Positions 25,323 to 34,689 of a stretch of DNA of 64,000 bases are shown piece by piece. Each line of letters begins with the position of its first letter. Position 1 is the first letter of the stretch. Source of the DNA: Myxococcales bacterium (GTDB taxonomy: Bacteria; Myxococcota_A; Polyangia; Polyangiales; Ga0077539); the NCBI GenBank assembly GCA_016793325.1, contig JAEUKI010000027.1, positions 1 through 64,000 on the forward strand, written 5' to 3'. A program made the position numbers and the translations under genes. A model generated the notes under the pieces. The model saw nothing but the letters and a program-made list of their open reading frames with translations. It searched no databases and was not told the DNA's origin.

Positions 25323-25691
25323 ATGGGACAGCAAAAGAAGAGCGAAGAGCGCTTCGAGCGCCGCGTGAAGCGCACGCGGGCGAAGCTCCACGGAACCGCA
25401 GAGCGCCCGCGATTGAGCGTGTACCGCTCGTCGCAGCACATCTACGCGCAGGTGATCGACGACGACGCGGGCAAGACCATCGCGACGGCGAGCACCCTCA
25501 GCAAGGACGTGAAGGGCGCGGCGGCCGAGGCGAAGAAGACGGACGCGGCGAAGATCGTGGGCAAGACGATCGCGCAGCTCTGCAAGAACAAGGGCATCCA
25601 GAAGGTCGTGTTCGATCGCGGCGGCTATCAGTACCACGGGCGTATCAGCGCCCTGGCTGATGCAGCGCGTGAGGCCGGTCTCGAGTTCTGA
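25323..25691 (+). CDS. rplR: 50S ribosomal protein L18
   Basis: L18 binds 5S rRNA together with L5 and L25. The 122 residues run from [20 protein letters not shown] through [20 protein letters not shown] to the C-terminal [20 protein letters not shown] and EAGLEF end, all standard. GAAGAGACC precedes the ATG. The long in-frame extension upstream is not conserved and is excluded. Confidence 0.97.
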   Translation: MGQQKKSEERFERRVKRTRAKLHGTAERPRLSVYRSSQHIYAQVIDDDAGKTIATASTLSKDVKGAAAEAKKTDAAKIVGKTIAQLCKNKGIQKVVFDRGGYQYHGRISALADAAREAGLEF

Positions 25692-25702
25692 GGAGTCACA
25701 CG

Positions 25703-26194
25703 ATGTCGATGGAAGGCGAACAGAACGAGCTCAAGGAGCGCGTGGTCCACATCAACCGTGTCGCGAAGGTCGTGAAGGGCGGACGCCGCTTCAGCTTCAG
25801 CGCGCTGGTTGTCGTGGGCGATCAGAACGGCCGCGTCGGCGTGGGCCTCGGAAAGGCCAACGAAGTTCCCGAAGCGATTCGCAAGGGCAACGAGCAGGCG
25901 CGCAAGAACCTCTTCGAGATCCCCCTCGTCGGAAAGACCATTCCGCACGACGTCGACGGCCACTTCGGCGCGGGGCACGTGATGCTCCGCCCGGCCGGCG
26001 CGGGAACGGGCGTCATCGCCGGCGGCGCAGTGCGCGCCGTCGTCGAGAGCGCTGGGATCTCGGACATCCTGTCGAAGTCGTACGGCTCGCGCAACCCGCA
26101 CAACGCGGTGAAGGCGACCATTGCTGCGCTCAAGCAGCTCCGCAGCGCGGCGGCCACCGCGCAAAAGCGCGGTCTCCGCGCTGAAGATATGTGA
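25703..26194 (+). CDS. rpsE: 30S ribosomal protein S5
   Basis: S5 acts in decoding accuracy and mRNA unwinding with S3 and S4. The 163 residues include [40 protein letters not shown] and [20 protein letters not shown]. Normal length. GAGGAGT lies before the ATG, 11 bases after rplR. Confidence 0.97.
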   Translation: MSMEGEQNELKERVVHINRVAKVVKGGRRFSFSALVVVGDQNGRVGVGLGKANEVPEAIRKGNEQARKNLFEIPLVGKTIPHDVDGHFGAGHVMLRPAGAGTGVIAGGAVRAVVESAGISDILSKSYGSRNPHNAVKATIAALKQLRSAAATAQKRGLRAEDM

Positions 26195-26211
26195 GAAGGT
26201 TGGAGGTCGCG

Positions 26212-26403
26212 ATGGCCAAGCCGAAGCTTCGCGTCAAGCAGACGCGTGGATTTGCCGGCAAGAAGCCGGAGCAGGTGGCGGTTCTGAAGGGCCTCGGGCT
26301 CTCGGGACCCCACACCGTTGTCGTGGTGGACAACACGCCCTCGTTTCGAGGGATGGTGAAGAAGGTCCTCCACCTCGTGACTGTCGAGGAAACCGATGGC
26401 TGA
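26212..26403 (+). CDS. rpmD: 50S ribosomal protein L30
   Basis: L30 is a small ferredoxin-like-fold protein on the 50S. It has 63 residues from the ATG 26212, preceded by TTGGAGGTCGCG, a strong ribosome binding site. The typical core LRVKQTRGFAGKKPEQVAVL is followed by GLGLSGPHTVVVVDNTP. An ATG seven codons upstream is rejected because it precedes that binding site. Its last 8 bases overlap rplO. Confidence 0.94.
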   Translation: MAKPKLRVKQTRGFAGKKPEQVAVLKGLGLSGPHTVVVVDNTPSFRGMVKKVLHLVTVEETDG

Positions 26404-26881
26404 TTACTTGAGCAAGCTCCGCGCGCCCGAAGGCGCCAACACCAAGCCGCTCCGCAAGGGCCGCGGTTTGGGGTCGGGCCTCGGCAAGACCGCGGGCAAG
26501 GGAATGAAGGGCCAGAAGGCCCGCCACCCGGGCAACTTCGGCAAGCTCGCCTTCCAGGGCGGGCAGACGCCGATTCAGCGCCGTTTGCCGAAGCGCGGCT
26601 TCCGCCGTCCCTTCGTCGAGGGCGTGGCCACGGTCAACATCGCGCAGCTCGAGAACAAGTTCGAGGCGGGCGCCACGGTCGACCTGACGCAGCTCATCGA
26701 GAAGGGCCTCGTGAAAGCGAAGTTCCTCAAGGTGAAGGTGCTCGGCGACGGTGAGCTCACCAAGAAGCTCTCGGTCAAGGTGGACGCTGTCAGCGCCAGC
26801 GCCAAAGAAAAGATCGAGAAGGCGGGAGGCACCGTCGAGCTGCCTGTCGCCAAGGAAGGCTCCGAGCCCAAGGCGGGTTGA
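26396..26881 (+). CDS. rplO: 50S ribosomal protein L15
   Basis: L15 is a late-assembly 50S protein. The 161 residues show the Gly-rich N-terminal arm (KGRGLGSGLGKTAGKGMKGQ) and the folded C-terminal half ending VELPVAKEGSEPKAG. Normal length range is 144-165. The start overlaps the rpmD stop by 8 bases, so translation is coupled. Confidence 0.96.
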   Translation: MADYLSKLRAPEGANTKPLRKGRGLGSGLGKTAGKGMKGQKARHPGNFGKLAFQGGQTPIQRRLPKRGFRRPFVEGVATVNIAQLENKFEAGATVDLTQLIEKGLVKAKFLKVKVLGDGELTKKLSVKVDAVSASAKEKIEKAGGTVELPVAKEGSEPKAG

Positions 26882-26940
26882 GCCAATCACAGCCCAACGG
26901 GATCCCTACGACGGGTCGCGTGTCAGGGAGCCCTCCAAAT

Positions 26941-26959
26941 CAGTGATCGACCATCACTG
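26941..26959 (+). other. Small palindrome before secY
   Basis: CAGTGAT at 26941-26947 and ATCACTG at 26953-26959 form a perfect 7-base inverted repeat with a 5-base loop. It is inside the 150-base rplO-secY gap, too short in stem and without a T-run for a good terminator. It could be an operator or chance. TATAAC at 26996-27001 downstream resembles a -10 box but has no matching -35. Confidence 0.3.
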
Positions 26960-27031
26960 TGCAGGGGGCGCTCTGTGCATGGCGGCCTGTTGGGCTATAA
27001 CCCGCCCCGACTCTCGCAGAAGGACGAACTG

Positions 27032-28357
27032 ATGCTCGCAGTGCTGGCCAACATCGTGAAGATCCCCGAGCTACGCCGGAGGATTCTATTCACGCTGGGC
27101 ATGATCGCGGTCTACCGCTTGGGCGTATACGTCTCAGTGCCGGGCGCGAACGTGAAGGTGATCCGCGAAGTGGTCGGCGCGTCGGGCGGCGACGGCTCGC
27201 TGCTCGGGCTGTTCAACCTGTTTTCGGGCGGCGCGCTCGAGCAGGCCTCGATCTTCGCCCTCGGGATCACGCCGTACGTCTCCGCGTCGATCGTGATCCA
27301 GCTGCTCTCGTCGATCTTCAAGCCGCTCGAAGAGCTGCGCAAAGAGGGCGAGATCGGCCAGCGGAAGATCAATCAGTACACGCGCTACGGCGCGATCGGC
27401 CTCGCGCTCGTGCAGGGCTGGGCGACGGCGCTCTTCCTCGAGAGCTTGTCGAACGGCGACGGGCTCACCGCGGTGGCGCACCCGGGCTGGCCGTTTCGCT
27501 TGTTGACGATGCTCACGCTGATGACGGGCACGGCCTTCATCATGTGGATCGGCGAGCAGATCACCGAGCGCGGCATCGGCAACGGGATCTCGCTGCTCAT
27601 CTTCGCGGGCATCGTCGCGGACTTCCCGTCGTTCATCATGCAGACGATTCAGTCTGCGAAATCAGGGCAAGTTCAGCCGACCGCGATGCTCATCGCGGTG
27701 ACGGTGATCATCGCGTCGGTGGCGATCATCGTGTTCTTCGAGCGCGGCCAGCGTCGCATCCCGATCGAGTACGCGCGGCGCATCGTTGGCCGAAAGATGT
27801 ACGGCGGGCAGCGCACGCACTTGCCGCTCCGCGTGAACAGCGCGGGCGTGATCCCGCCGCTCTTCGCGAGCACGTGCTTGATGCTCCCGACGCAGCTCGC
27901 GAAGTGGCGCGTGCCCTACGCGGACGCCGTGCAAAACGCGCTGCAGCGCGGCGACTGGATCTACAACTCGACCTTCATCGTGCTGACGGTGTTCTTCGCG
28001 TACTTCTACACGGCGATTCAGTTTCCGCCGGTGGACGTCGCGGACAACCTGAAGAAGCAGGGCGCGTTCATCCCGAACAAGCGCCCTGGAAAGCAGACGG
28101 CGGAGTACATCGAGTACGTCGTCACGCGCATCACCTTCGGCGGCGCGCTGTACCTCGCGATCGTGTGCATCGTGCCGGACATGATGCGCCAGTACCTGCG
28201 CATTCCGTTTCCCTTCGGCGGGACGAGCTTGATGATCGTCGTCGGCGTCGCGCTCGACACGGTGAACCAGATCGAGTCGCACTTGATCACGCGTCACTAC
28301 GAGGGCTTCGCGGGACCGACGGGGCCGCAGCTCCGCGGACGGAGGGCAGCGACGTGA
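27032..28357 (+). CDS. secY: Protein translocase subunit SecY
   Basis: SecY is the channel of the Sec translocon in the inner membrane. The 441 residues form ten membrane spans. Family motifs include the N-terminal FTLGMIAVYRLGVYVSVPG, GITPYVSASIVIQLL, and PIEYARRIVGRKMYGGQRTH in the cytosolic ribosome-binding loops. The ATG at 27032 (AGAAGGAC upstream) fits the family start; the upstream in-frame ATG at 26975 is less likely. It overlaps adk by GTGA. Confidence 0.97.
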   Translation: MLAVLANIVKIPELRRRILFTLGMIAVYRLGVYVSVPGANVKVIREVVGASGGDGSLLGLFNLFSGGALEQASIFALGITPYVSASIVIQLLSSIFKPLEELRKEGEIGQRKINQYTRYGAIGLALVQGWATALFLESLSNGDGLTAVAHPGWPFRLLTMLTLMTGTAFIMWIGEQITERGIGNGISLLIFAGIVADFPSFIMQTIQSAKSGQVQPTAMLIAVTVIIASVAIIVFFERGQRRIPIEYARRIVGRKMYGGQRTHLPLRVNSAGVIPPLFASTCLMLPTQLAKWRVPYADAVQNALQRGDWIYNSTFIVLTVFFAYFYTAIQFPPVDVADNLKKQGAFIPNKRPGKQTAEYIEYVVTRITFGGALYLAIVCIVPDMMRQYLRIPFPFGGTSLMIVVGVALDTVNQIESHLITRHYEGFAGPTGPQLRGRRAAT

Positions 28358-29004
28358 GCCAGAGCGATCTGATCTTCATCGGGCCTCCAGGCGCCGGCAA
28401 GGGAACGCAAGCGAAGCGCTTGTGCGAGAAGCTCGGCGTTCCTCAGGTCTCGACGGGCGACATGCTGCGCGAGGCGAGGGCTGCGGAGAGCGAGCTCGGC
28501 AAGAGGGTTGCGGAAGTGATGGAGCGAGGCGGCCTCGTCTCCGACGAGATCGTGATCGGTCTCGTCGAGGAGCGCCTCGCGCGCGCAGACGCCGCGAAGG
28601 GGTTCGTCCTCGACGGATTTCCGCGCACAATTCCGCAAGCCGAGGCGCTGGACAAGCTCCTTCGGCGCCTCGGAAGATCCGTCAAGCATGTGGTTTTGTT
28701 GGAAGTTCCCGACGCGCTGATCGTCGAGCGCATCACCGGTCGAAGGACCGGAGAAACCACTGGACGTATTTACCACCTCAAGTATGATCCGCCCCCCTTT
28801 CCCGACCGTGGAGAGGGTGGAGAGCGTCTTCTCCAGCGGAGCGACGACGTCGAAGAGACCGTCGTCAATCGTCTCGCGACATACGCCGCGCAGACTGCAC
28901 CGCTGGTCGCGTACTACGCGGACAAAGGGCTGCTCCGGCGCGTCGACGGTGTCGGCTCGCTCGATGAAGTAAGCGCGCGGTTGTTTGCCGCGGTGGGCGT
29001 CTAG
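28354..29004 (+). CDS. adk: Adenylate kinase
   Basis: Adk converts ATP and AMP to two ADP in the cytoplasm. It is 216 residues from a GTG start at the secY stop (GTGA overlap). The P-loop GPPGAGKGT is at residues 10-18, the AMP-binding segment STGDMLREA follows, and DGFPRTIPQAEAL is the classic adenylate kinase signature. The LID region (GRRTGETTGRIYHLKYDPPP) is the long type but lacks zinc cysteines. Residues RSDD and the following Arg near 165 are also conserved. Confidence 0.97.
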   Translation: MSQSDLIFIGPPGAGKGTQAKRLCEKLGVPQVSTGDMLREARAAESELGKRVAEVMERGGLVSDEIVIGLVEERLARADAAKGFVLDGFPRTIPQAEALDKLLRRLGRSVKHVVLLEVPDALIVERITGRRTGETTGRIYHLKYDPPPFPDRGEGGERLLQRSDDVEETVVNRLATYAAQTAPLVAYYADKGLLRRVDGVGSLDEVSARLFAAVGV

Positions 29005-29061
29005 CCAAACGAGAGATGCCCTTGGCGGTGAAAGAGACCGCCGACTGGATTCAAGAAGCAG

Positions 29062-29322
29062 ATGGCTAGGAAACATCGATCGTTCGACAAGCCGGAAGAC
29101 GAGTCGGGCGAAAAAGACAAGATGACCTTCGAGGGCGTCGTCACGGAGGCGCTCCCCAACGCGATGTTTCGCGTGGACTGTGACAACGGTCTGAAGGTCC
29201 TCGCGACGATCTCGGGCAAGATGCGGCGGTTCTACATCCGCATCCTCCCGGGCGACCGCGTGACGGTCGAAGTGAGCCCGTACGACCCGACGAAGGGCCG
29301 CGTCACTTATCGTCACAAGTAA
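29062..29322 (+). CDS. infA: Translation initiation factor IF-1
   Basis: IF-1 occupies the ribosomal A site during initiation. The OB-fold core is intact ([20 protein letters not shown], then [20 protein letters not shown]). From the ATG at 29062 the protein has 86 residues, 14 more than E. coli IF-1; the charged extension [17 protein letters not shown] is the difference. The Met at residue 21 is an alternative start giving about 66 residues. Neither has a strong ribosome binding site. Confidence 0.93.
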   Translation: MARKHRSFDKPEDESGEKDKMTFEGVVTEALPNAMFRVDCDNGLKVLATISGKMRRFYIRILPGDRVTVEVSPYDPTKGRVTYRHK

Positions 29323-29336
29323 TCAAGAGAGTACCG

Positions 29337-29365
29337 CCTGCGGGTCACGCCCGTGACGCCGCAGG
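29337..29365 (+). other. Hairpin between infA and rpmJ
   Basis: CCTGCGGGTCACG at 29337-29349 pairs with CGTGACGCCGCAGG at 29352-29365, leaving a two-base loop and one bulged base: a 13-pair stem. It lies 15 bases after the infA stop. There is no T-run after it, so it is more likely an RNA-processing or regulatory structure than a simple terminator. Confidence 0.5.
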
Positions 29366-29461
29366 GATTACGGCCGAAAGGTCCGAGCAGAGCGCGAGAT
29401 GGCTCTGCGAAGGCTGGACGGTGCAGGCGACAGAGATGTCGCACAGATGGTTGAGACAGCG

Positions 29462-29575
29462 ATGAAGGTCAGGCCCTCGGTCAAGAAGATCTGCGACAAG
29501 TGCAAGGTTGTGCGGCGCAAGGGTGTCGTCCGCATCATCTGCGAGAACCCGCGTCACAAGCAGCGTCAGGGGTGA
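29462..29575 (+). CDS. rpmJ: 50S ribosomal protein L36, zinc type
   Basis: The 37-residue protein reads [20 protein letters not shown] and then [17 protein letters not shown]. The zinc ligands of the C+ type are C11, C14, C27 and H32. It is a late-joining 50S protein. The gene is short and easily missed. It sits between infA and rpsM as in most bacteria, with rpsM starting 6 bases after its stop. Confidence 0.96.
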   Translation: MKVRPSVKKICDKCKVVRRKGVVRIICENPRHKQRQG

Positions 29576-29581
29576 TGAGAG

Positions 29582-29965
29582 ATGGCTCGTATTTCTGGAA
29601 TCGACCTTCCCGGTCGTAAGCACATCCACATCGCCCTGCGCTACCTGTACGGAATCGGCCCGAAGAACGCGGTCGATATCTGCACGAAGGCCGGCATCCC
29701 GCTGGACAAGAAGGCGCAGGACCTGAACGACGCGGACGTTCGCAAGCTCCGCGAAGTCATCGAGGCCGAGTACAAGGTCGAAGGTGACCTGCGCCGCGAG
29801 GTGCAGATGAACATCAAGCGCCTGATGGACCTCGGGTGCTACCGCGGGCTGCGTCACCGCAAGGGTCTGCCGGTGCACGGCCAGAGGACGCACACGAACG
29901 CGCGCACTCGCAAGGGTCCGCGCAAGGGTCTGGCTGTGGCGCGTCCCGCGCCCGTGAAGAAGTGA
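29582..29965 (+). CDS. rpsM: 30S ribosomal protein S13
   Basis: S13 sits in the 30S head, contacts P-site tRNA and bridges to L5. The 127 residues begin [20 protein letters not shown] and keep the helix-two-turn-helix ([12 protein letters not shown]) and the C-terminal basic tail [15 protein letters not shown]. Normal length. TGATGAGAGATG places the start just after rpmJ. Confidence 0.97.
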   Translation: MARISGIDLPGRKHIHIALRYLYGIGPKNAVDICTKAGIPLDKKAQDLNDADVRKLREVIEAEYKVEGDLRREVQMNIKRLMDLGCYRGLRHRKGLPVHGQRTHTNARTRKGPRKGLAVARPAPVKK

Positions 29966-29985
29966 TCGAGACGAGGTAGTTGACG

Positions 29986-30396
29986 ATGGCTCAGGCGAAG
30001 GCAGCGGCTGGCGGCAAGGCAGCCAAGGTCAAGAAGAAGGTCAAGAAGAACGTGCCGAAGGGCGTCGTTCACATTCAGGCGACCTTCAACAATACGATCG
30101 TCACGGTCTCGGACGTGTACGGCAACGCGATCTCCAACTCGAGCGCGGGCGCGCGCGGGTTCAAGGGCTCGCGCAAGAGCACGCCGTTCGCGGCGCAGAT
30201 GGCGGCCGAAGACGCTTCGCGCAAGGCGATGGAGCACGGCATGCGCGAGGTCGCGGTGTTCATCCGCGGACCGGGCGCTGGTCGCGAGAGCGCCCTGCGC
30301 GCGCTGCAGCAGGCGGGCCTGCGGATCACGCTGATCCGCGACGTCACGCCGATCCCGCACAACGGATGCCGGCCGCCCAAGCGTCGCCGCGTTTGA
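29986..30396 (+). CDS. rpsK: 30S ribosomal protein S11
   Basis: S11 forms the platform near the E site with S7. The protein is 136 residues from the ATG 29986 (a TTG two codons earlier is less likely). The N-terminus has a Lys/Ala/Gly-rich lead ([18 protein letters not shown]), then the core [20 protein letters not shown], and the canonical end [14 protein letters not shown]. Standard length is about 129. Confidence 0.97.
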   Translation: MAQAKAAAGGKAAKVKKKVKKNVPKGVVHIQATFNNTIVTVSDVYGNAISNSSAGARGFKGSRKSTPFAAQMAAEDASRKAMEHGMREVAVFIRGPGAGRESALRALQQAGLRITLIRDVTPIPHNGCRPPKRRRV

Positions 30397-30434
30397 TGCA
30401 CTGACCTCACGGATTGATCGAAGGACTCTGAGAC

Positions 30435-31061
30435 ATGGCTCGTTACATCGGACCAGTTTGCAAGCTCTGCCGCCGCGAAGGCGCGAAGCTCTTCCTCAAG
30501 GGCGACCGTTGCTACTCGGACAAGTGCTCGTTCGATCGCAGCCCGTTTCCCCCGGGACAGCACGGACAAGCGCGCGTGAAGTTCAGCGAGTACGGCCTCC
30601 GTCTTCGCGAGAAGCAGAAGGTGCGTCGCGTGTACGGCGTGCTCGAGCGCCAGTTTCGCAAGTACTTCGCCGAGGCTGACCGCTCGAAGGGCGTGACGGG
30701 CGAGAACCTGCTCTCGCTGCTCGAGCGCCGCCTCGACAACGTGGTCTACCGCCTCGGCTTCGCGTCGACGCGCAACGAGGCCCGTCAGCTCGTCCTCCAC
30801 CAGCACATCCTGGTGAACGGCAAGCGAGTGAACGTCCCGAGCTTCCTCGTGAAGCCCGGCGACAAGATCGTGGTGCGCGAGAAGAGCCGCCAGATCGCGC
30901 GCATCAACGACTCGATCGCGGGCAGCGCGCGTCGCGGCGAGATCACCTGGCTCGAGCTCGAAAAAGAGAGCTTCACGGGCACGGTGAAGTCGCTCCCGAT
31001 CCGCTCGGAGCTCACGCAAGAGATCAAGGAGCAGTACGTCGTCGAGTACTACTCGCGCTGA
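30435..31061 (+). CDS. rpsD: 30S ribosomal protein S4, zinc type
   Basis: S4 starts 30S assembly and, in many bacteria, represses the alpha operon. The 208 residues begin [16 protein letters not shown]. The zinc ligands are C9, C12, C26 and C31, the Cys-plus form. The S4 RNA-binding domain is at about 95-160 ([39 protein letters not shown]). The next gene, rpoA, is separated from it by 357 bases with a strong hairpin and its own promoter. Confidence 0.97.
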   Translation: MARYIGPVCKLCRREGAKLFLKGDRCYSDKCSFDRSPFPPGQHGQARVKFSEYGLRLREKQKVRRVYGVLERQFRKYFAEADRSKGVTGENLLSLLERRLDNVVYRLGFASTRNEARQLVLHQHILVNGKRVNVPSFLVKPGDKIVVREKSRQIARINDSIAGSARRGEITWLELEKESFTGTVKSLPIRSELTQEIKEQYVVEYYSR

Positions 31062-31119
31062 TTGCTTCGGGCTCGTGGGCCTGAGCGCTGCGTTTTTCGC
31101 GGCGTTTCTCGTGTCCACG

Positions 31120-31165
31120 CAGAGGGTGAGAGCACCGGTGGAGGCTCTCACCCTCTGTCCATTTT
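31120..31165 (+). terminator. Strong hairpin after rpsD, likely terminator
   Basis: CAGAGGGTGAGAGC at 31120-31133 pairs perfectly with GCTCTCACCCTCTG at 31144-31157, a 14-base stem with a 10-base loop. TCCATTTT follows, a short T-run. It begins 59 bases after the rpsD stop and precedes the rpoA promoter, so it plausibly ends the long ribosomal transcript. Confidence 0.6.
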
Positions 31166-31232
31166 GGCCCTCGCGCAGGGGTGAACTCCTGTGCAGTCCG
31201 TGACAGCGCAAGAAAAATCGTCACGGAGCCCT

Positions 31233-31261
31233 TTGACAGGGCAGTTCGATTTCGCTATGGG
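31233..31261 (+). promoter_or_regulatory. Probable sigma70 promoter for rpoA
   Basis: A perfect TTGACA at 31233-31238 and, 17 bases later, TATGGG at 31256-31261 as a weak -10. Located after the rpsD hairpin and about 158 bases before rpoA. Same spacing and same perfect -35 as the promoter proposed upstream of rplV. Confidence 0.6.
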
Positions 31262-31418
31262 CCCCGCACGCCCCGTGCCAAAGCCCAGCTCCACCACCGG
31301 CGGCAAGAGTTACTAGACGGACACGGGCGGTGACCCTCGAACATCCGTGAACGCGCAGCGCGCGGCCACGAATGGAAGAGTGTCGCCTCCCCTCAAGGCA
31401 CTTACGGAGAGTCACGGC

Positions 31419-32444
<1,026 letters not shown>

Positions 32445-32518
32445 ACCCCGCGCGGTGAGTTCGGCGACGAGTCACTTCGTCGCTGAAAACACTGGGCGAA
32501 AAGATGAAACCGAGCGCT

Positions 32519-32547
32519 GACCCCCGACGCATGTGGCGTCGGGGGTC
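32519..32547 (+). terminator. Perfect hairpin between rpoA and rplQ
   Basis: GACCCCCGACGC at 32519-32530 and GCGTCGGGGGTC at 32536-32547 form a perfect 12-base GC-rich stem with loop ATGTG, followed by GTTGTCGTT. It is terminator-like, 74 bases after the rpoA stop. As rplQ still follows on the same strand, it may attenuate rather than end transcription. Confidence 0.55.
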
Positions 32548-32728
32548 GTTGTCGTTCCGGAGGCCGGAGACGGCGATCGAGCGAACGAGCTGCGAATGTG
32601 CAGCGCCAAGCGAAGATCCCGAGCGCTCCCTCCGTCGGTCGGCACCGAAGAAGACTCTTCGGCGCGCGACAGGAAAGCCTGAAAGTACCGCGGGACCGGC
32701 CCGCGGCGGGCACTGAGAGTAGTTCGTC

Positions 32729-33247
32729 ATGCGTCACCTGAATTTGGGCCGTAAGTTCGACCGCAACGCGTCGAACCGCCGCGCGATGTTCAAGAACCTC
32801 GTCGCCAACCTCCTGGCGCACGGGCAGATCGAGACGACCGTCGCGAAGGCGAAGGAAGTCCGCCGCATCACCGAGCGCGTGATCACCAAGGCCAAGCGCC
32901 TCGGCGCGACGGCCAACGCCGCGGAGCTCGACGCCGCAGCGGCGCGCCGCCGTCTCTCGGTCAAGCGCGACGTGGGCAAGTTCCTCCCGCGCAACGCCGA
33001 GCGCTTGGTGAACGGCGAGGTCGAGACCCTCGACCTGGTCGAGCACTTGTTTCGCGAGGTCGCGCCGAAGTTCGCCGATCGTCCGGGCGGCTACACGCGC
33101 ATCATCAAGACGCGCAACCGCCGCGGAGACAACGCGCCGCTCGCGATCATCCAGCTCCTCGGGTACGAGAAGGTCAAGCGCGCGGGCGCCGAGCCGATCG
33201 TGACCAAGGCGCCGAAGGTCAAGGAAGAGACCAAGTCCGAAGGGTGA
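32729..33247 (+). CDS. rplQ: 50S ribosomal protein L17
   Basis: L17 lies at the tunnel exit side of the 50S. The 172 residues begin MRHLNLGRKFDRNASNRRAM, the family start, and include TVAKAKEVRRITERVITKAK and GGYTRIIKTRNRRGDNAPLA. It is about 45 residues longer than E. coli L17, through a mid-region insert (VNGEVETLDLVEHLF area) and a charged C-terminus. The 284-base gap after rpoA is unusual for this pair. Confidence 0.96.
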   Translation: MRHLNLGRKFDRNASNRRAMFKNLVANLLAHGQIETTVAKAKEVRRITERVITKAKRLGATANAAELDAAAARRRLSVKRDVGKFLPRNAERLVNGEVETLDLVEHLFREVAPKFADRPGGYTRIIKTRNRRGDNAPLAIIQLLGYEKVKRAGAEPIVTKAPKVKEETKSEG

Positions 33248-33293
33248 TCCGCCCGGCGCGGTGTTACACCGCTGCGAGAGCAGCGAGCACCGC

Positions 33294-34682
33294 ATGCAGG
33301 ACGAGAGCACAGAGCGCGTAGCGGGCGGGGACAGCGATGGGGACGGAGCGTTGCTCCCGTGGGTGGGGACCGAGGTTCCCGGGCCGCGCGCGCGCGCGTG
33401 GGTCGAGCGGCTCGCGCAGAGCGAGTGCCCAGCGCTGACTGCGCGCCGAAAGCGCCGAAGCGAGCTCACGGGGACCGACCACGACCCGATCGTGTGGACC
33501 TCTGCGCACGGGGCGATCGTCCGCGACGTAGACGACAATCGCTTCATCGACCTCACCGCGGGGTTCGGCGTGGCGATGCTCGGGCACAGTCATCCCAGCG
33601 TGCTCTCGGCGATCGAGCGGCAGACCCGGCGGATGGTTCACGCGCTCGGGGACGTGTTTCCCAGCGATCGCAAGGTCGAGCTCGAAGAGCGACTGAGCGC
33701 CCTCGCGCCGTGGCCCAACGCGAAGGTGATCCTCGGGCTCTCGGGCGCGGACGGCGTCGAAGCGGCCCTCAAGAGCGCCGTGCTCGCGACGAAGCGGGCG
33801 GGCGTGATCGCGTTCGAGGGCGGCTACCACGGGCTCGCGCACGGGCCCCTGGCAGCCTGCGGGTACAGCAAACGCTTCAGGGAGCCCTTTGCGGGGCAGC
33901 TCAACGCGGACGTGAGGTTCGTTGCGTATCCCGCGCGGGAGGCCCCGGAAGCGTGCTCCAGGGCGCTCGACGGGGTGCGTGACGCGCTCGCGAGCGGGAC
34001 CATCGGCGCGGTGCTGGTCGAACCCGTCCAAGGGCGCGGCGGCGTGACCGTGGGGGACGGGCCCACGCTGAGCGCGATCGTGAAGCTCGCGCGCGAGGCG
34101 GGCGCCGTCGTGATCGCGGACGAGATCTACACGGGGTGCTTCCGCTGCGCAGATGCGTTTTGCGCGTCCACAGTGCTGTGGAACGAGCTCCCCGACGTCG
34201 TCGTGCTCGGCAAGGCGCTCGGAGGCGGGCTCCCTGTGAGCGCGTGTCTCCTTCGCGACGAGGTGGCCGAGGCGTGGGGAGACCCTGCGGGAGAGGCCAT
34301 TCACACGAGCACGTTCTTGGGCAACCCGCTCGCGTGCGCCGCGGCCCTCGCCGTGGTGAACGAGCTCGAGCGGCCGTCCGTTCGCGAGCAAATTCGCAGG
34401 CAAAGTGAGCTCTTTTGGAGCGACGTGATCGCGCCCGTGGCGAGCGACCCCTCGTGTCGCACGACGCGCACCGGGGGCGCGGGGCTGCTCGTGGGCCTGG
34501 GGCTCGAGGGAGGGCTCGCGCGCGTGCTCACCGTGATGCGGGCGATGCTCGAGCGGGGGTACATCGTTCTTCCTGGGGGCGTGCGCGGCGATCAGCTGGC
34601 GTTTACGCCGCCGGCGGTGCTCTCCGACGCGCAGCGCGCGCACGCGCGCGAAACGCTGCGCTTGGTGCTACGAGCGACGTGA
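33294..34682 (+). CDS. Class III aminotransferase (PLP-dependent)
   Basis: A 462-residue fold-type I enzyme. PLP ligands: D276 in VVIADEIYTG and the Schiff-base K307 in VVLGKALGGGLPVSA. Other family segments are present (DLTAGFGVAMLGHSHPSVL; GLSGADGVEAALKSAVLAT in place of the usual TGSEA). Members move an amino group between an omega-amine or amino acid and a keto acid or aldehyde, and this one's substrate is not fixed by sequence. The LuxE-type gene starts 7 bases after its stop, so they form a transcription unit, perhaps an aldehyde/amine pathway. Confidence 0.85.
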   Translation: MQDESTERVAGGDSDGDGALLPWVGTEVPGPRARAWVERLAQSECPALTARRKRRSELTGTDHDPIVWTSAHGAIVRDVDDNRFIDLTAGFGVAMLGHSHPSVLSAIERQTRRMVHALGDVFPSDRKVELEERLSALAPWPNAKVILGLSGADGVEAALKSAVLATKRAGVIAFEGGYHGLAHGPLAACGYSKRFREPFAGQLNADVRFVAYPAREAPEACSRALDGVRDALASGTIGAVLVEPVQGRGGVTVGDGPTLSAIVKLAREAGAVVIADEIYTGCFRCADAFCASTVLWNELPDVVVLGKALGGGLPVSACLLRDEVAEAWGDPAGEAIHTSTFLGNPLACAAALAVVNELERPSVREQIRRQSELFWSDVIAPVASDPSCRTTRTGGAGLLVGLGLEGGLARVLTVMRAMLERGYIVLPGGVRGDQLAFTPPAVLSDAQRAHARETLRLVLRAT

Positions 34683-34689
34683 CCGAGCC

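Larger units (their letters stand above)
31062..31418. other. Gap between rpsD and rpoA: hairpin, inverted repeat, promoter
   Basis: No gene is supported in these 357 bases. In order they hold the hairpin at 31120-31157; an 8-base inverted repeat (TCCGTGAC at 31197-31204 and GTCACGGA at 31220-31227); the promoter at 31233-31261; and a leader of about 150 bases. The inverted repeat ends 5 bases before the -35 box, where an operator could sit. Confidence 0.6.
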
